64,000 nucleotides of DNA from Clonostachys chloroleuca (Eukaryota; Ascomycota; Sordariomycetes; Hypocreales; Bionectriaceae): NCBI GenBank assembly GCA_037952775.1, contig JBANAY010000003.1:33852001-33916000 (forward strand), given 5' to 3'. The position numbers and the translations under genes were made by a program. How positions within the stretch are numbered: the first letter of the stretch is position 1; each line of letters starts with the position of its first letter. The notes under the pieces are model-generated. The model made no database searches. It was not told the origin of the DNA and was given only the letters and a program-made list of their open reading frames with translations. Below, one piece after another: positions 35,990-46,957 of this stretch.

Positions 35990-36234
35990 GCACAGCGATT
36001 TCAACCCCCTCAATCGGTTGTCTTGCTTATTTTTAATCATCTTGGAGGGGAAGTGTCGGCGACTTTTTACCAATAAGGCTGTTGTGAGGATCAGGTTATC
36101 GTCTGTCTGAACTCTCAGCCCTACGTTGCACAGCAAAATCAATTACTTCAATCCGTTGTCATGCTTGCCGTCTTGACTTTCGATAATCCTGTAATGGCGG
36201 CTCCTTACCAATTAGGCTGTTGTAAAGATCTAGG
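35990..36234. repeat. Diverged direct duplication, offset 138 nt, carrying two inverted copies of a 33-34 nt repeat
   Basis: Segments 35990-36095 and 36128-36234 align at a constant 138-nt offset. Both begin GCACAGC, pass through a GTTGTC block at about 36017 and 36155, and end in TTACCAAT.AGGCTGTTGT (36067 and 36205). The first 33 bases of each are inverted copies of the repeat found at 36378, 36451, 36532 and 36991. Several differences are G/A or C/T changes. Confidence 0.65.
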
Positions 36235-36377
36235 CTGTCGAGCTATAAGAATAACTCGCTGCGTCGCGTTTGACACTGGAGGAACTGGAATTGATCCTTC
36301 TATTCTGAAATGAAGCCATATAGATCGTTACGCACACGAAGTACCGTATATCTCGCCAAGCTGGTGCATCGCCTGCC

Positions 36378-37024
36378 GACAACTGTGTGAAGGTTAAAAT
36401 TGCTGTGCTGTCGCTAAATTACTGGTAGCAGTTCAATGTCACATCAACCAGACAACCGCTTTGGGGGGGTTAAAATTGCTGTGCGTGTTCCCCCACCCCC
36501 AGGTTTCCATGCATACCGTAGGAATCCTTTTGACGAGCACTTCGGGAGAGTTCAAATTGCTGTGCGTGTTTCTTCCATTCATTCTATGCATGCCGCTAGC
36601 AATCCTTGGCACCGAGGAGATCCTCAAGATGTCCAGATCGAACAATCACTTGTATATGCAGCCATCTGTTGTCCATTTTTTTTTTGTCTCGACAACGATG
36701 ATTGCGTGGTAATGTGGCTTACTGTATCTCCGATCTGTGGATGAAATATCAATTATGTACGTACCTTGAGATACGTCCACATTTTTGAAATGATGTTCAT
36801 CAGTCACCATAGAATCATCATGAACATTGATATGATACAAATGTTTCTGTCACGGCGGCACCGCCTACCTGGCGATGGCTGATTTCTGTGAAGAAAAAGA
36901 ACCCCCTTCTAGATATCTCGAGGAAATACAAGTCTGGATTTTGATACTGAGGTTGTCTCCAATGGGTTGTGTCGTAGGATTGATAAGGCAGACAACCGCT
37001 GTGGCGGGGTTGAAATTGCTGTGC
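36378..37024 (+). repeat. Four direct copies of a 31-34 nt imperfect repeat
   Basis: Copies are at 36378-36408, 36451-36484, 36532-36565 and 36991-37024. Each begins GAC, in three of four GACAAC, and ends in TTGCTGTGC. The 36451 and 36991 copies are the closest, sharing CAGACAACCGCT and GGGGTT.AAATTGCTGTGC with a fixed spacing. The 36451 and 36532 copies sit within longer units of about 78-81 nt that also share TATGCAT/CATGCAT and GCAATCCTT/GGAATCCTT blocks (36506-36529 and 36583-36607). Confidence 0.7.
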
Positions 37025-37234
37025 TGGGTGGGTGAGCGGGTGACTGTTGTGTGCACGGACCACACGGGGGGCTCCTTCTTGCTGATGGTATAATACTACT
37101 GCACCGTTACTGCCTGCCAGTCACTCACGACACTCACACCGAGACGGAACCGGGCAGAACCTCTGCCTGCGTCTCAACATCATTGATCCGAGTTCTGTCT
37201 CGCAGCCTCTTCGAATTACCCAGTATCATTCGCC

Positions 37235-38591
37235 ATGGCGCCGAGTGCCAAAGTCTCCGAGGCTCTGGCCAGTGTCGCGAAGCTCTCTAGCGACCAAGGC
37301 CCCGCCTTTGAGAGCATCCTCGCCCAGATCCAAGACATATCGTCGCCCTCCACCGCCGCCGACGACCTGGTCGCCATTGCCGAGGCCATATTCAACAATT
37401 CCCTCGGTGTAGTCGCCACCCGATCTGTCCTCAATACCTTCATCTCCACTCTCAAAGGGCTCGGGAATAAGCAGGACCTCTGGATCGATGTCGGCACCCG
37501 CACCCTCGTCCTCCTCAACGCACAGCCCTCGGCCTTCCCCGACGCTATTGCCATAGTCCAGGAGCTTGTGGCTACAGCTCACGAGGAGAATGAAGACTTC
37601 GTCGAGGCCGCCAGGACCCTGTCCGAGATCCTCCTCGATAGCTCACAGCGCCAGGTCTCGGTCAAGCACAAGGCCGAGATCTGGATCCGCATTGTCCGCA
37701 ACTACCTCGAGGTTGACGACTCCACCTCGGCCGAGACGTATATCAATAAACTGAAGAACATTATGCACCAGATCGAGGACTCCGACCTTACCCTCCACTT
37801 CAAGCTCTCCCAGGCTCGAATCCAGGACGCCAAGCGTGACTTCCTCTCTGCTGCCAACAAGTATCACGAGCTGAGCTTCTCGTCAGCCATCGCCGAGGAG
37901 GAGCGTCTCCATACGCTTAGCATGGCCGCCAAGTGCGCCATCCTAGCCCCTGCCGGTCCCATGAGGAGTCGAACCCTGGGACGGCTTTACAAGGACGAGC
38001 GGTCTGTTCAGCTACCAGAATTTGGAATCCTGGAGAAGATCTTCCTCGATCGCCTCTTGTCCGCGGAGGAAGTGGACAAGTTCGCCCAGGAACTCCAGCC
38101 TCATCAGCTGGCCACGACGTCGGATGGCTCCACGGTTCTCGCCAAGGCTGTGGTGGACCACAACCTTCTCGGAGCTTCGAGGCTATACAACAACATCGGG
38201 TTCGAGGCGTTGGGATCGCTTCTTGGTCTTGGACCTGAGAAGGCCGAGGAGACGACCGCAAGGATGATCGAGCAGGGTCGTCTGGTCGGACGTATTGATC
38301 AGCTTGATAATATAGTATACTTTGAGCGAGGTGAGGCGTCCGGAGAGAAGGGTAGTGGTCGTGCAGAGGTCACTGTGGGCAAGGAGTTGCGCCAGTGGGA
38401 TGCCAATGTCGAGAGTCTGTCGGAGGAGCTTGAAAACATCACGAATGCGTTGCATCAGCGGTTCCCAGTAAGTCCACTTGTCGTCCTTTCTCAGCCTATC
38501 TACCTCAAACTTGGGCGTTGAAAATCTTCCGAGATACGATGCTAACGTATCACTGATTAAGAAATTCGTCGAGACACATCTTGCTACGTAG
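37235..38591 (+). CDS. csnD: COP9 signalosome subunit 4 (CSN4)
   Basis: PCI-domain subunit of the COP9 signalosome, which removes NEDD8 from cullins and thereby controls cullin-RING ubiquitin ligases; in Aspergillus the complex governs development and light response. Two exons, 37235-38467 and 38562-38591, give 420 aa. The last exon codes only nine residues (KFVETHLAT). The intron has GTAAGT, a GCTAAC branch site and a TTAAG acceptor. The N-terminal two thirds is helical and repeat-like (EIWIRIVRNYLEVDD, LHFKLSQARIQDAKRDFLSAANKYHELS). The PCI/winged-helix part starts near residue 260 (LGRLYKDERSVQLPEFGILEK) and includes LAKAVVDHNLLGASRLYNNI, the EKAEETTARMIEQGRL helix and IDQLDNIVYF. It is close to the usual CSN4 length of about 400 aa. 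Confidence 0.95.
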
Positions 38592-38809
38592 AGCGTCTTT
38601 GGCTTTAATGAACAGGCACGGAAATGACAGCATGGCACAAGGCGTTTAAGGACAATAGCGATTTTAGAGCGATCTAGAAGATGGACATGAAGTAAAAGTC
38701 CATTATCGTAGGTATCATGAATAACAACTATAAAGAAGAAAGAATCTGTGTACCCATTTATCCCATAAAGCCTATACCAGAAAATGCAGTTCATAACCAA
38801 AATTCCCTT

Positions 38810-39776
38810 CTATTCCAAATCCTTCTTTCTAATAATAACGTAGCCCTGGCTGATATCTTTGATGTTACCACCTTCCTCATCGAAGACGACTGTCTCTTCT
38901 TCGCTCCGCCGGGATGACTTCTTCTGAGAGGCCTTCTCAGCGTCGATGTCAGCCTTGACCAGCGGTAAAAGAGCGTCGGCAATGTGATCCCCCATCCACG
39001 AGTAGCCCTCGCCTGTGAGATGCAGGCCGTCGTCCCAGTACTTTTCACGGTCCTCCCTGGAAAGCGAGTGATAGGGAATACGTGAATGAAGATCAAACGA
39101 ATAGCTGCGTTGGAATTAAGAAACGCTGTTAGCAAGTTCCCGATCTCTGCGTAGGGACCGGAGACCTGAAATGGGAGAGCTCACAAGTTGGGCGCCTCGT
39201 GGGCGAGGATGTCGTCGTTGAGGAGGGCCCTGCGCTCGACGAGCCAGCCGGGCCTGCTGTGGCACTCCGGGACGGTGAGGGCGAGGAGCTTGCCGCCCTT
39301 GGAGAGGACCTTTGCCCAGCGGTCCTCGAGGGCTTCGAGGATCCTGTCTTCGGAGATGACGGATCCGAGGTCACTTTCAACAGACTGCGTTAACAGACTG
39401 CTGGTGCGGGCTTGGGAGGGGGCTGTTACGTACTTTGTACCCCCGAGCATTATCACCCAGTCATAGCGGCGCTTGTTTACTAGGGCAGGTCAGAGGCTAT
39501 TTACATTCATGCAATGAGGGGAGGAAGCTTTCTGCTGTTTCTATTTGGTCACGTACGGTCGGCTCTTAGGCGGGCCTCCCAGGACCCGTTGAGTACGAGC
39601 TCGCCGGGCTCGCCGTCTGTGTAGACGTGGATCTCCCGGCCCGGGAACTCGGCTGTGAGGCGCTGCTGGAGGCGGGCGGAGTAGGGCCGCTCGTCCAGGC
39701 CGAAGTTGCAGAACCCGGACGTCAGGGAGTCGCCGAAGCAGAGGATATGCAGGGTCTTTGGCTTGGGCGGCGGCAT
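38810..39776 (-). CDS. GDSL/SGNH-family hydrolase (esterase or acylhydrolase)
   Basis: Probable carboxylic-ester hydrolase. Four exons on the minus strand: 39776-39557, 39479-39434, 39373-39185 and 39104-38810, phases consistent, 249 aa. SGNH blocks are all present: LCFGDSLTSG (Ser17), the glycine block around DGEPGELVLNGSW, MLGGTND with N89 rebuilt across an intron, and DDGLHLTGEGY with the Asp177/His180 pair. There is no signal peptide, so it is probably intracellular. The C-terminal 50 residues are charged (KKSSRRSEEE) and follow the conserved core. The natural substrate cannot be predicted. It converges with CSN4, leaving 218 nt between stops. Confidence 0.9.
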
Positions 39777-40501
39777 GGCTGAGAGGGCGGGTGGGTGCAG
39801 GAGGGAGGATACTACTGGGTAGGTAGCTGTAGTGGTGAGCCGTGTGCCAGGTCACTGCACAGGCAGATTGGAGCACAGCGGGCGTTTAAGAGGCAGGCCG
39901 TGCTTTGTTTTGGCTAACTTTGGCTCTGCAGATGCGGTGGGAGGTGGGGATGGTCTACTCTTGATGCTGACTACGATGAGGTGCTTACCGCTGATGATCG
40001 AGCTATTATTCCCTTTTGTCCAGTCGTTGCTGGGTGATGAGTCTCTCTTGCCAGGCAGCAGGCGTGATGAGGAGACGCACATGCACTCATTCATGTGGGC
40101 AGCGATCTGATCCACTGGATGCTCCAGGGGGCTTTAGTGACCGGGTCAGCCTTGATTCTATGGGGCAGCTGACGCCGATCTAAGTGTCTGCCAGGTGCTA
40201 CAGCTTCGAGTATCGTTGATTGATGCCTCGAGTCCTGCCCCCATTTATCATAATGGACTCTGGACATTCAGTGATGGTATCGATCGTGTTATTACATTCC
40301 TCGTTCTAGCCACGGCTGATGATTGCATGAGAACTATATTTCCTCTATCTTTTGGTGATGCTGTTGATTGCTGCTCTCAGATCCCCGACATGTACCCAGA
40401 CCAAAGCGCCCCCTATATTGACCGTTTCAAGGTCATGTGATTCTATTACCTCTTTTTAGTTTTGATTATACAGTAAATACGAGTAAACGCTCTCTTCACC
40501 T
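39777..40501. other. Intergenic region between GDSL hydrolase and RAD17
   Basis: It holds the promoter of the minus-strand hydrolase gene and the 3' UTR of RAD17. The short plus-strand ORFs have no conserved features. Confidence 0.5.
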
Positions 40502-43080
40502 TCAGTCCTCGATATCATCATCACTCAGGACAAGCTTCTGCGCAAACCCCGTCGTTACAGAATCCGCCTTGACGCCTGCCGCCCTCTTCTTGGGGCTGGC
40601 TTCCTCTGATGGCTTGTCCGTAGCCCATGCCTCGCGCGTCGACGTGTCTTCCTCCTCTGTATCCGATGAGCCCTCATCCCCTGCCCCGATTCCCTTAAAC
40701 GAGACCACCTTCTCGAGGTCCTGTAGGCGTATGCCCCCCGACTTTGCACGGCTGCCGCGGGCAATGTGCGCCATGTACGGGAGCCGCTCAAGCAGAAGCT
40801 CGCGGCGAGCCGCACTTCCCAAGGAGAGGATGGGCACGCCGTCGTTATCGGTGTTCTCTGGCTCGGGTGCCTTGGGAGTGGACTGCTGTTGGCGGTTTTG
40901 GTGTTGACGGTGCATCCAGGACAGATCGCCCGGCTGCTTAGGTTTCCGGAATGCGCCTGCCCCGTCAGTCAAGTTCTTCGTCGCCGCATTGAACTCGCCC
41001 TTGAGAAGCCTCGACGACCAAACATCCACAAGCCCTTCGAGGTTCTCCCTGGCCCGCCAGAGCTTCAAACTCATCGGATAGTACATTTTGAATGCATCAG
41101 CCCCCTTCAGGGCCGTAGACGGCTTTCTCCGTACGGGGTAGGGCAGTGCAAATAGTAGCCCGCGGACGGCAACTTGAAATGCTATCTCGTCCTGACGAAG
41201 AATATGGCTCCCCGAATCAGCCCCTAAGAACCCGCCGCCTCGGCCTGCGGAGCTGAATTCCCTTGACGGGCAAACGAGGTCGCTCAGTGATAGTGCCTCG
41301 ATACAGTCATTGAGATATTCCATCGGCGTTGTGAGATCAGAGTCGTCTGCTCCCTCACACGAGGCGGCAAAATTCTCATGCAAGGCCGATATGAACGTTG
41401 AAGTGTCCGTCCCCGTTTCATCGATAAGCGTGTCCACCGACACTTGCGACTTCCTCGGTCTTGAGAGGTGCGAGAGGTAGAATGGTAGGTTTTCGACTTT
41501 GTCACCAGGCACCGGCGGATCTCGCTTGTTGTATACGACTTTACCCACAGCATGAAACATTCCCAAGCTTGCTTCCCGTTGGGATATCAATTCTAGGCTC
41601 TCCGATTCGCTCTTTGTTAGCGCGATGCCATCCCGGACGCTCTTCTTCCCATTGATATATGCCACCCTTGACCCCCAGTCTGCTTCTTGGTCGCCCTTGA
41701 GGCACAAGAACTCGAGAGATGAAATTGCGCTTCGAATATCTCCAATCTCCCCGAGTCTCTTCAACACGGCAGGTCCGGGTGTCTTTTTCCTCCCTGACCT
41801 CCGGGCCTCCTTCTGTACAACGAGGTCAAGAGCCTTTGCCAATATCGTAGGCGCAATCGCATTGAATTCGATGACCTTCACGCCGGGATGGCGCAGGAGA
41901 TCGGGTCCGAGAAGTCGGTGCGCAGTGAAGCTGTCTGCCGAGGATGAAGTAGTTGTCAAGAGCGCTTCTGAAATAATCATTACCACTGGCTTGACAGGGT
42001 CTTTCTTAGACTCTGGCTGTAAGAATGAGGAAGACGGCGTGACCCTAGAGAGATAGCCGAGAAGGGAGTTCCGAAAGGAGGTCAGAGCCGTTGACGATCG
42101 AGAAAAGGTATTCGGAAACTCCTCTATCAGCATCACCTGCCTAGGCTGATCCCGTGGAGCGCTGTTGTTTGGTGTGCTGAATGGGGTTGGGGAATCGTCG
42201 TCTAGATCCAAGGCGCCAAACTTGCTTCCACGGCCAAGGAACTCGTCGAACTGGGCTGAAGCCGAAACAAAGCCTAGACCGGGCGTGTTCGTAGGATTCT
42301 TCCATTCCAGTAGCTCGAAACTCATGTCTTTCGCAAGTAACCGCATTGTTGTAGTTTTCCCCGATCCAGCTGCTCCCTTCAAGATCAACACCCGCTGATG
42401 AAGCCGACCAGCCATTACATCATCTAGCCATCGCTTCACGTCGGATACCTTTTTCTTGTGAACTGCCAACTCCTCTAGGTTCCGAGGGCCGAACCGCTCC
42501 GACCATGGCCTCGCTTCCTCGTCTGAGCTTTCAGCCCCGAACGGCTTGGATGGTTTTAAGAATCGCAGGCTGGGCGCCGCGCTGCTCAACGGCGCCGCGA
42601 ACTGAGCGCCGTTTCTTGCCCTTTTCCTCGCATGCTTCCCGACAAAGCTCGATGTGCTCGCCTTGAGTTCCGAGATGTCGTCGTCGTCCGAGATCGGGTC
42701 GCTAATCACGTCCTTCGCCGGCAGAGTCGCCTTGGTCTGGCTGAGGCTGGAGGTCCGTTGCGTCTGGCGCGAGAAGAGGGTCTTCAGGTCGGCGGATTTG
42801 CCCTTCTCCGACCCATTGAAGAAGTCCTTGGAGCGCCTCGTGCTGGGACTCGCGCCTTTCTTCTGGGCCTTGGTGGCGGCGGCGGATGACTTTTGGGGAG
42901 AAGCCTTGGAGGCAGGTTTGGAAGGACTCTGCGAAGAAGGCCGTGCCTGGGGCTTGGGGGGCGAGCTGAGCGACGAGGTGAAGAAATTGGTCAAGGTGTT
43001 CGCAGATCGGGGCTGGTCATCGTCGTCGTCGTCCGAGGCATCGACCGTATCACGCCTTCGACGCTTCGCGGGGGAGCCAT
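40502..43080 (-). CDS. rad17: DNA-damage checkpoint clamp loader Rad17 (Rad24 homologue), 5' end with apparent frame break
   Basis: AAA+ subunit that, with RFC2-5, loads the 9-1-1 clamp at damaged DNA in the nucleus. The open frame reads without introns to a stop at 40502. Landmarks are WSERFGPRNLEELAVHKKKV, the Walker A GAAGSGKTT, VMLIEEFPNTF (Walker B region) and VKVIEFNAIAPTILAKAL, followed by the Rad17 C-terminal region. The N-terminus is disordered and acidic/basic, and ends in an acidic tail (SDDDIED). No ATG lies in this frame before the AAA+ core, though the frame is open back to about 43216. The best start, ATG at 43080, reads MAPP and then leaves the frame. One extra C in the five-C run (43070-43074, G on the plus strand) would join it to AKRRRRDTVDASDDDD. 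That would give about 859 aa. Alternatives are a short 5' intron or true inactivation. Confidence 0.88.
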
Positions 43081-43671
43081 CAACGCGACAGGGCCGAAGG
43101 CGAGGCGAAACACGTCCTTCTCGTGAAGGCTGCCCGTTTGGGGTGCATCGGATGGTCGAGCACAGCGGTCGTTGAGGGTCGTATTTCGTGTTCTTGTGAG
43201 ATGGAAAGGATATTATCTAGGACTGGTCGTTGGGCTGGGGATGAAAGCTGGGAACCACTTAAGCGCTGATGATCAGACCCCAGCGACCGCCGATCGCGTT
43301 AAATGGGCCTGCTCCAGGCACTTCACGTCTGACGCTCAGTGACCTCACCCCGCTGAACTACCACCAATGAATGCCAGATCACATCGTCTCGCCCACTTAC
43401 AAATTCAGTAGGTACTGGGATATATCTCCAGCGGTTATGTTTACTCAGTCGGCTTCTCATCTTTATTTCATATCATTCGATGGATACGTTGAAGTATAAA
43501 CATTGAGATATGGTCCAGAGAAACACCAACACGAATATCTATCGTGAGTCTCAGTGCACGACCCACCACCCAAAAGTGATGGCATGGGTTTACTTCATCT
43601 CAAATTTCAGGCTCGTTCATAAAGTATGATGAATTAGTGGAGTGAATATCATACTCATATACCCAAATCAA
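43081..43671. other. Intergenic region upstream of RAD17
   Basis: It contains the RAD17 promoter and 5' leader, and the 3' UTR of the questin-oxidase-like gene. A short upstream ORF starts at an ATG near 43134 in a different frame and ends just before the RAD17 ATG. Confidence 0.45.
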
Positions 43672-45020
43672 TTAAAACGCCCAACCTTCGAAATTATCAA
43701 CAAACGTGACCGCTGCGCGCAGATACTTTTCCTGCGCATCGCCCCAGGTCTTGGCTGCCTCCTTCATGGAACGAATAGCTGTAATGAGTCACCATTAGCT
43801 GAGGATCTCATGCGGAATTTGTGAGATATGACCAACCTTTGACGTAGTGGGCGTCATGGGCCCAGGGTGAGTTAATAGCTCGATCTTGCACATATTTCCA
43901 CGTCTTCTCGTCGACGTTCTTCTCAACATTGTCGGGATCGGGGCGGGGACGGTTCCTCATGAGCATGACACTAATGACGAGCAGCCACCACTGGCGTACG
44001 AGAGGCACGCGGTACTCTTGGGGGAAGAATGGCAACAGGATGCGGACCGCATGGCTCGTCGTGAGGAGATGGACCACGAAAAAGTTGTAAGCATGCATCT
44101 TGGGCGCAACTGTGGAGACAAGCAAGGCGACCGCAGCCTCCTGCGACAGCTCAAATGCCTTGTGTGGGTTATCGAGATTCCACCCATTCCAGTACTCGAG
44201 GATGAGTTCTTCGTGCTCGTTGAAGATGCTCTCCAAGTCACTGTAGTCTGGGTTGCGTGGCAGGCTGTCGAAACGTTTGTCATCTGCCATCTTGGTCAGG
44301 AGATCCAGAGGAGAGCTGGAGTTTAGAGGCGATGGCTTCGTGTAGGAGCTGTCATCAAGATATTTGTGCAGGAAGTTGTATTGGACAGCTAAAAGGGACA
44401 AAGCCTCTGTAGCCAGCTCTTTACTATCCACCTCATATGCAAATCCTAGATGGATAAGAGGGTGTCCAACTAATAATGTGCGTCAGCTGTCTAGTTCATC
44501 TCGGATTCAGATCAGTGGAAAATGTCATACGGCCGCTGATCAATCCATGGAGGAGGGGTGTTTCAGCATGGAAGAGGAAATGCTCAACCTCCTTCTTCCA
44601 AGCATAAGAGTAATTCATTACAAGTTTGTCTTCGAAGTAATCCAGATAGGCCCGCTGATACCTCCTGTCCCCGAGGAAATCTTGCCAGTCAAGGTCTGTG
44701 ACCTCAGCTGGCGAAGACTTCCAAGGTTCTAGCTCTTTGATCTCTTTCTCATATATTTCATTAAGCTGGATGTCATTGGCGCCAAGGAAGTATGCAGAGG
44801 CGAGAATGTGTGGGTTGTGGTTATCAAATTGCAGGTTGTGATAGACGACTGAGTAGTTGACATGGTTTGCTTTAATGAGATGCTTCAGGCACCGGGCCCT
44901 CTTGTCCGGGTTTGTCTCAACTTGGTCAACATCGACTGAGGGTAAGTTGATGGATCTGGAACCGGATCCTATCCCCGTGATCTTGCCAAGGATCGGTACT
45001 GATGATAGAAATCCTGCCAT
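43672..45020 (-). CDS. Questin oxidase / AflY-like protein (Questin_oxidase family)
   Basis: Relative of the cofactor-poor Baeyer-Villiger-type oxidases seen in anthraquinone and aflatoxin pathways (GedK, MdpL, AflY). Three exons: 45020-44531, 44469-43837 and 43778-43672, phases consistent, 409 aa. Start is ATG at 45020 (MAGFLSSVP); the open frame extends upstream only through TTG. Family landmarks are HLIKANHVNYSVVYHN, DNHNPHILASAYFLGA, LLHGLISGLGHPLIHLGFAYE rebuilt across intron 1, TVAPKMHAYNFFVVHLLTTSHAV and the C-terminal VDNFEGWAF. Conserved histidines are present. No polyketide synthase or other pathway gene lies nearby, so a role in a metabolite cluster is not supported by context. It may act in another oxidation. 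Confidence 0.9.
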
Positions 45021-45369
45021 GTCTGCGATTGATAATGTGAGGAGGAAGAGAGTAGGTGCTGATGTCAATGTGGCGATCTATGACCACCTGCGACAGCCAC
45101 CAAATATTTTATATTAGAACAGGTACGTATCTATGGGAATCTATGAGTGGGGTGTCAACTGACACAGAGACTTGGGGAAATCATTGTTGGGGATCTCGCT
45201 CTCAGTTAAATCCGCTGAGAAGCCAGCTGACTAAGGCAACGCCCAACACTGACCTGATTATGTAATTCACACTCTCCACTGTCCTTTCAAGTAGCATCCG
45301 CGAGCGCGTCTCTAATTCCGCATCAATCCAAGGCATGCAATCACAAGAAGATACCAGGGATCGGCAGAG
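45021..45369. promoter_or_regulatory. Compact divergent promoter region
   Basis: Only 349 nt separate the start codons of the questin-oxidase-like gene (-) and the E2-binding protein gene (+). The two genes must share or closely abut their control elements. No specific factor site is clear to me. Confidence 0.5.
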
Positions 45370-46957
45370 ATGATGAATCCATCAGCTGAAAGCAGTGCGT
45401 ACATCTATGCTGAGTTGCTAGTCAATATCAGGCAAGTATCCGTGGTTGCAAACCTGCCTTCCCCCGTCGATGGCTCAACCAAAGCCGTGATTGATGGCCA
45501 CACAATTCGACTGCAACACCAGTCCCAATCCAGCACCTTGGTTATACCCGCCCGGGTCGTAGCACCCCCAATTCTCCCTCTACCGGATCCGAAGCAACGG
45601 ACGGTAAAGCTAAGTTGGAGACTCCCTTTGTCGACAGCAGTAGCCAAACCAGCCAGTCTCTCGCTAGAGGGCCAAGCTTTGCCTTGGGGTTCCGTCGACA
45701 TACAGAAAGAATCACCTATTCAATGCCGAGGATGTCATCATGAGATAGTGCCTCGGGGGACCATTAAAGAGTGGAAAGATTTGCCCAGCGAGAACTGGGC
45801 GGAGATGATGGAGTTCTGGCATTGCCATAAACCCCATAATCATGAGAAACACGATGATGAAAAACTTACACAACGTGGCTACGGTGCAAGTAATGCGATA
45901 GCCGCCCAGCCAAACGTTGGGTTTGTCGACCTCACTTCCTTCATGGTCGCTGAATCAGATTGTAATGGTCTACTGGTGAGTACATACCTCGCCCAACCCA
46001 AACCCCGACCAAGCGTGCTCGACTTCGACGACGACGGGGGGAAGAAGTTGGCCAAGCCGGTTCTCGTAACCTCTCAATGCTGCGGTCAGCGATACAAACC
46101 CCCAAGAACGAATTGAATGTTGTTCCCTACCTCAGGGCGGTCGAATCTCCCAAAAACCTTCCCTTTTTCGGAATGGGTTTTGGTAGTGAGACCGAAGACA
46201 TAGTCCCTTTCTTTTCAACTCGCCGTCCAGAGATGTGGCTGTTGAGAGATTTTACAGGAGATACATGCAATATTTTCAATACAAGCACATCTAGTCGGAT
46301 TGGATTCGCTCATACTCACCCTTCGGTACTAATGGCGAATAGTTCTCTCCCTCCATAAAGGAATTGGGGTTCCAATCCAGCGAACTCGCTTTAGAAGCTG
46401 ATCAATCATCGAAGTGGCAACATATATCTTGCAAGGCCTGCCAATCTGAAGTCGGGATCTATAATGTCGCAGCATCATCGTTATCTTTGTTCAAGTGGCA
46501 AACGCTGTGTCAAACAGAGGCACCCATGCCTGTACCCAACAGCATCCACTGCCTTGCTGCTACTCTAACCGCGTCGATCTCGCGGACCGGGTCTTCGAAA
46601 TTTGTTGTCCTACCGCACCTCCTATCTCAGAAGAATGAGGACGCGACGGGAAGCCCAGCGAAGGCACTCCATCTCTGGGTCTTGAATCCTTATGTTGTAT
46701 ATGCGAGCTCAAAGCTCGAGACCAAGAAGACGGCCATGAAAATCCTCTATCAATTCCTCGATGTCGAGCAAGGTAACAAACTAGCTGATGACCTGAACTC
46801 GGATGTCCAGGACATATCTCTGCCCAGTCTTGTGGTGGAAACCGCGGGACACCATTTAGTCTCCAGCAGCCTTCTCCTCCCTGAGAACGATAGGACATTC
46901 AGGGAATGGCATGTTGGGCTTCTGGAGCGGTGGGATTCAAGTCTTGTAGATCCGTAG
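45370..46957 (+). CDS. HECT-like E2-binding protein (UBE3D/Ipa1 family)
   Basis: Member of the HECT_2 family (E2-conjugating-enzyme binding, UBE3D in animals, Ipa1 in yeast), linked to ubiquitin transfer and mRNA 3' processing. Two exons, 45370-45975 and 46343-46957, give 406 aa. The donor is GTGAGT. The acceptor GAATAG follows TACTAAT, a near-perfect branch site, and both boundaries are phase 0. Landmarks are CRGCHHEIVPRGTIKEWKDLPSENW and EFWHCHKPHNHE (zinc-type Cys/His), GFVDLTSFMVAESDCNGLL, and after the intron KWQHISCKACQSEVG and LFKWQTL, then SKFVVLPHLL and LHLWVLNPYV. The intron is 367 nt, longer than its neighbours, and its first 141 nt stay in frame. Retention would give a 248-aa truncated product. 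A small internal exon is a possible alternative. Confidence 0.8.

Larger units (their letters stand above)
35468..37234. other. Divergent intergenic region containing a dispersed repeat family
   Basis: This 1.77 kb separates the 5' ends of the mannosyltransferase gene (-) and CSN4 (+). No coding gene is supported. Its repeats are annotated separately. Confidence 0.6.

Noticed and set aside
43672..46957. Secondary-metabolite cluster around the questin-oxidase-like gene
   Set aside because: No polyketide synthase, reductase, methyltransferase, transporter or Zn2Cys6 regulator is adjacent. The neighbours are a checkpoint gene and a ubiquitin-pathway gene.
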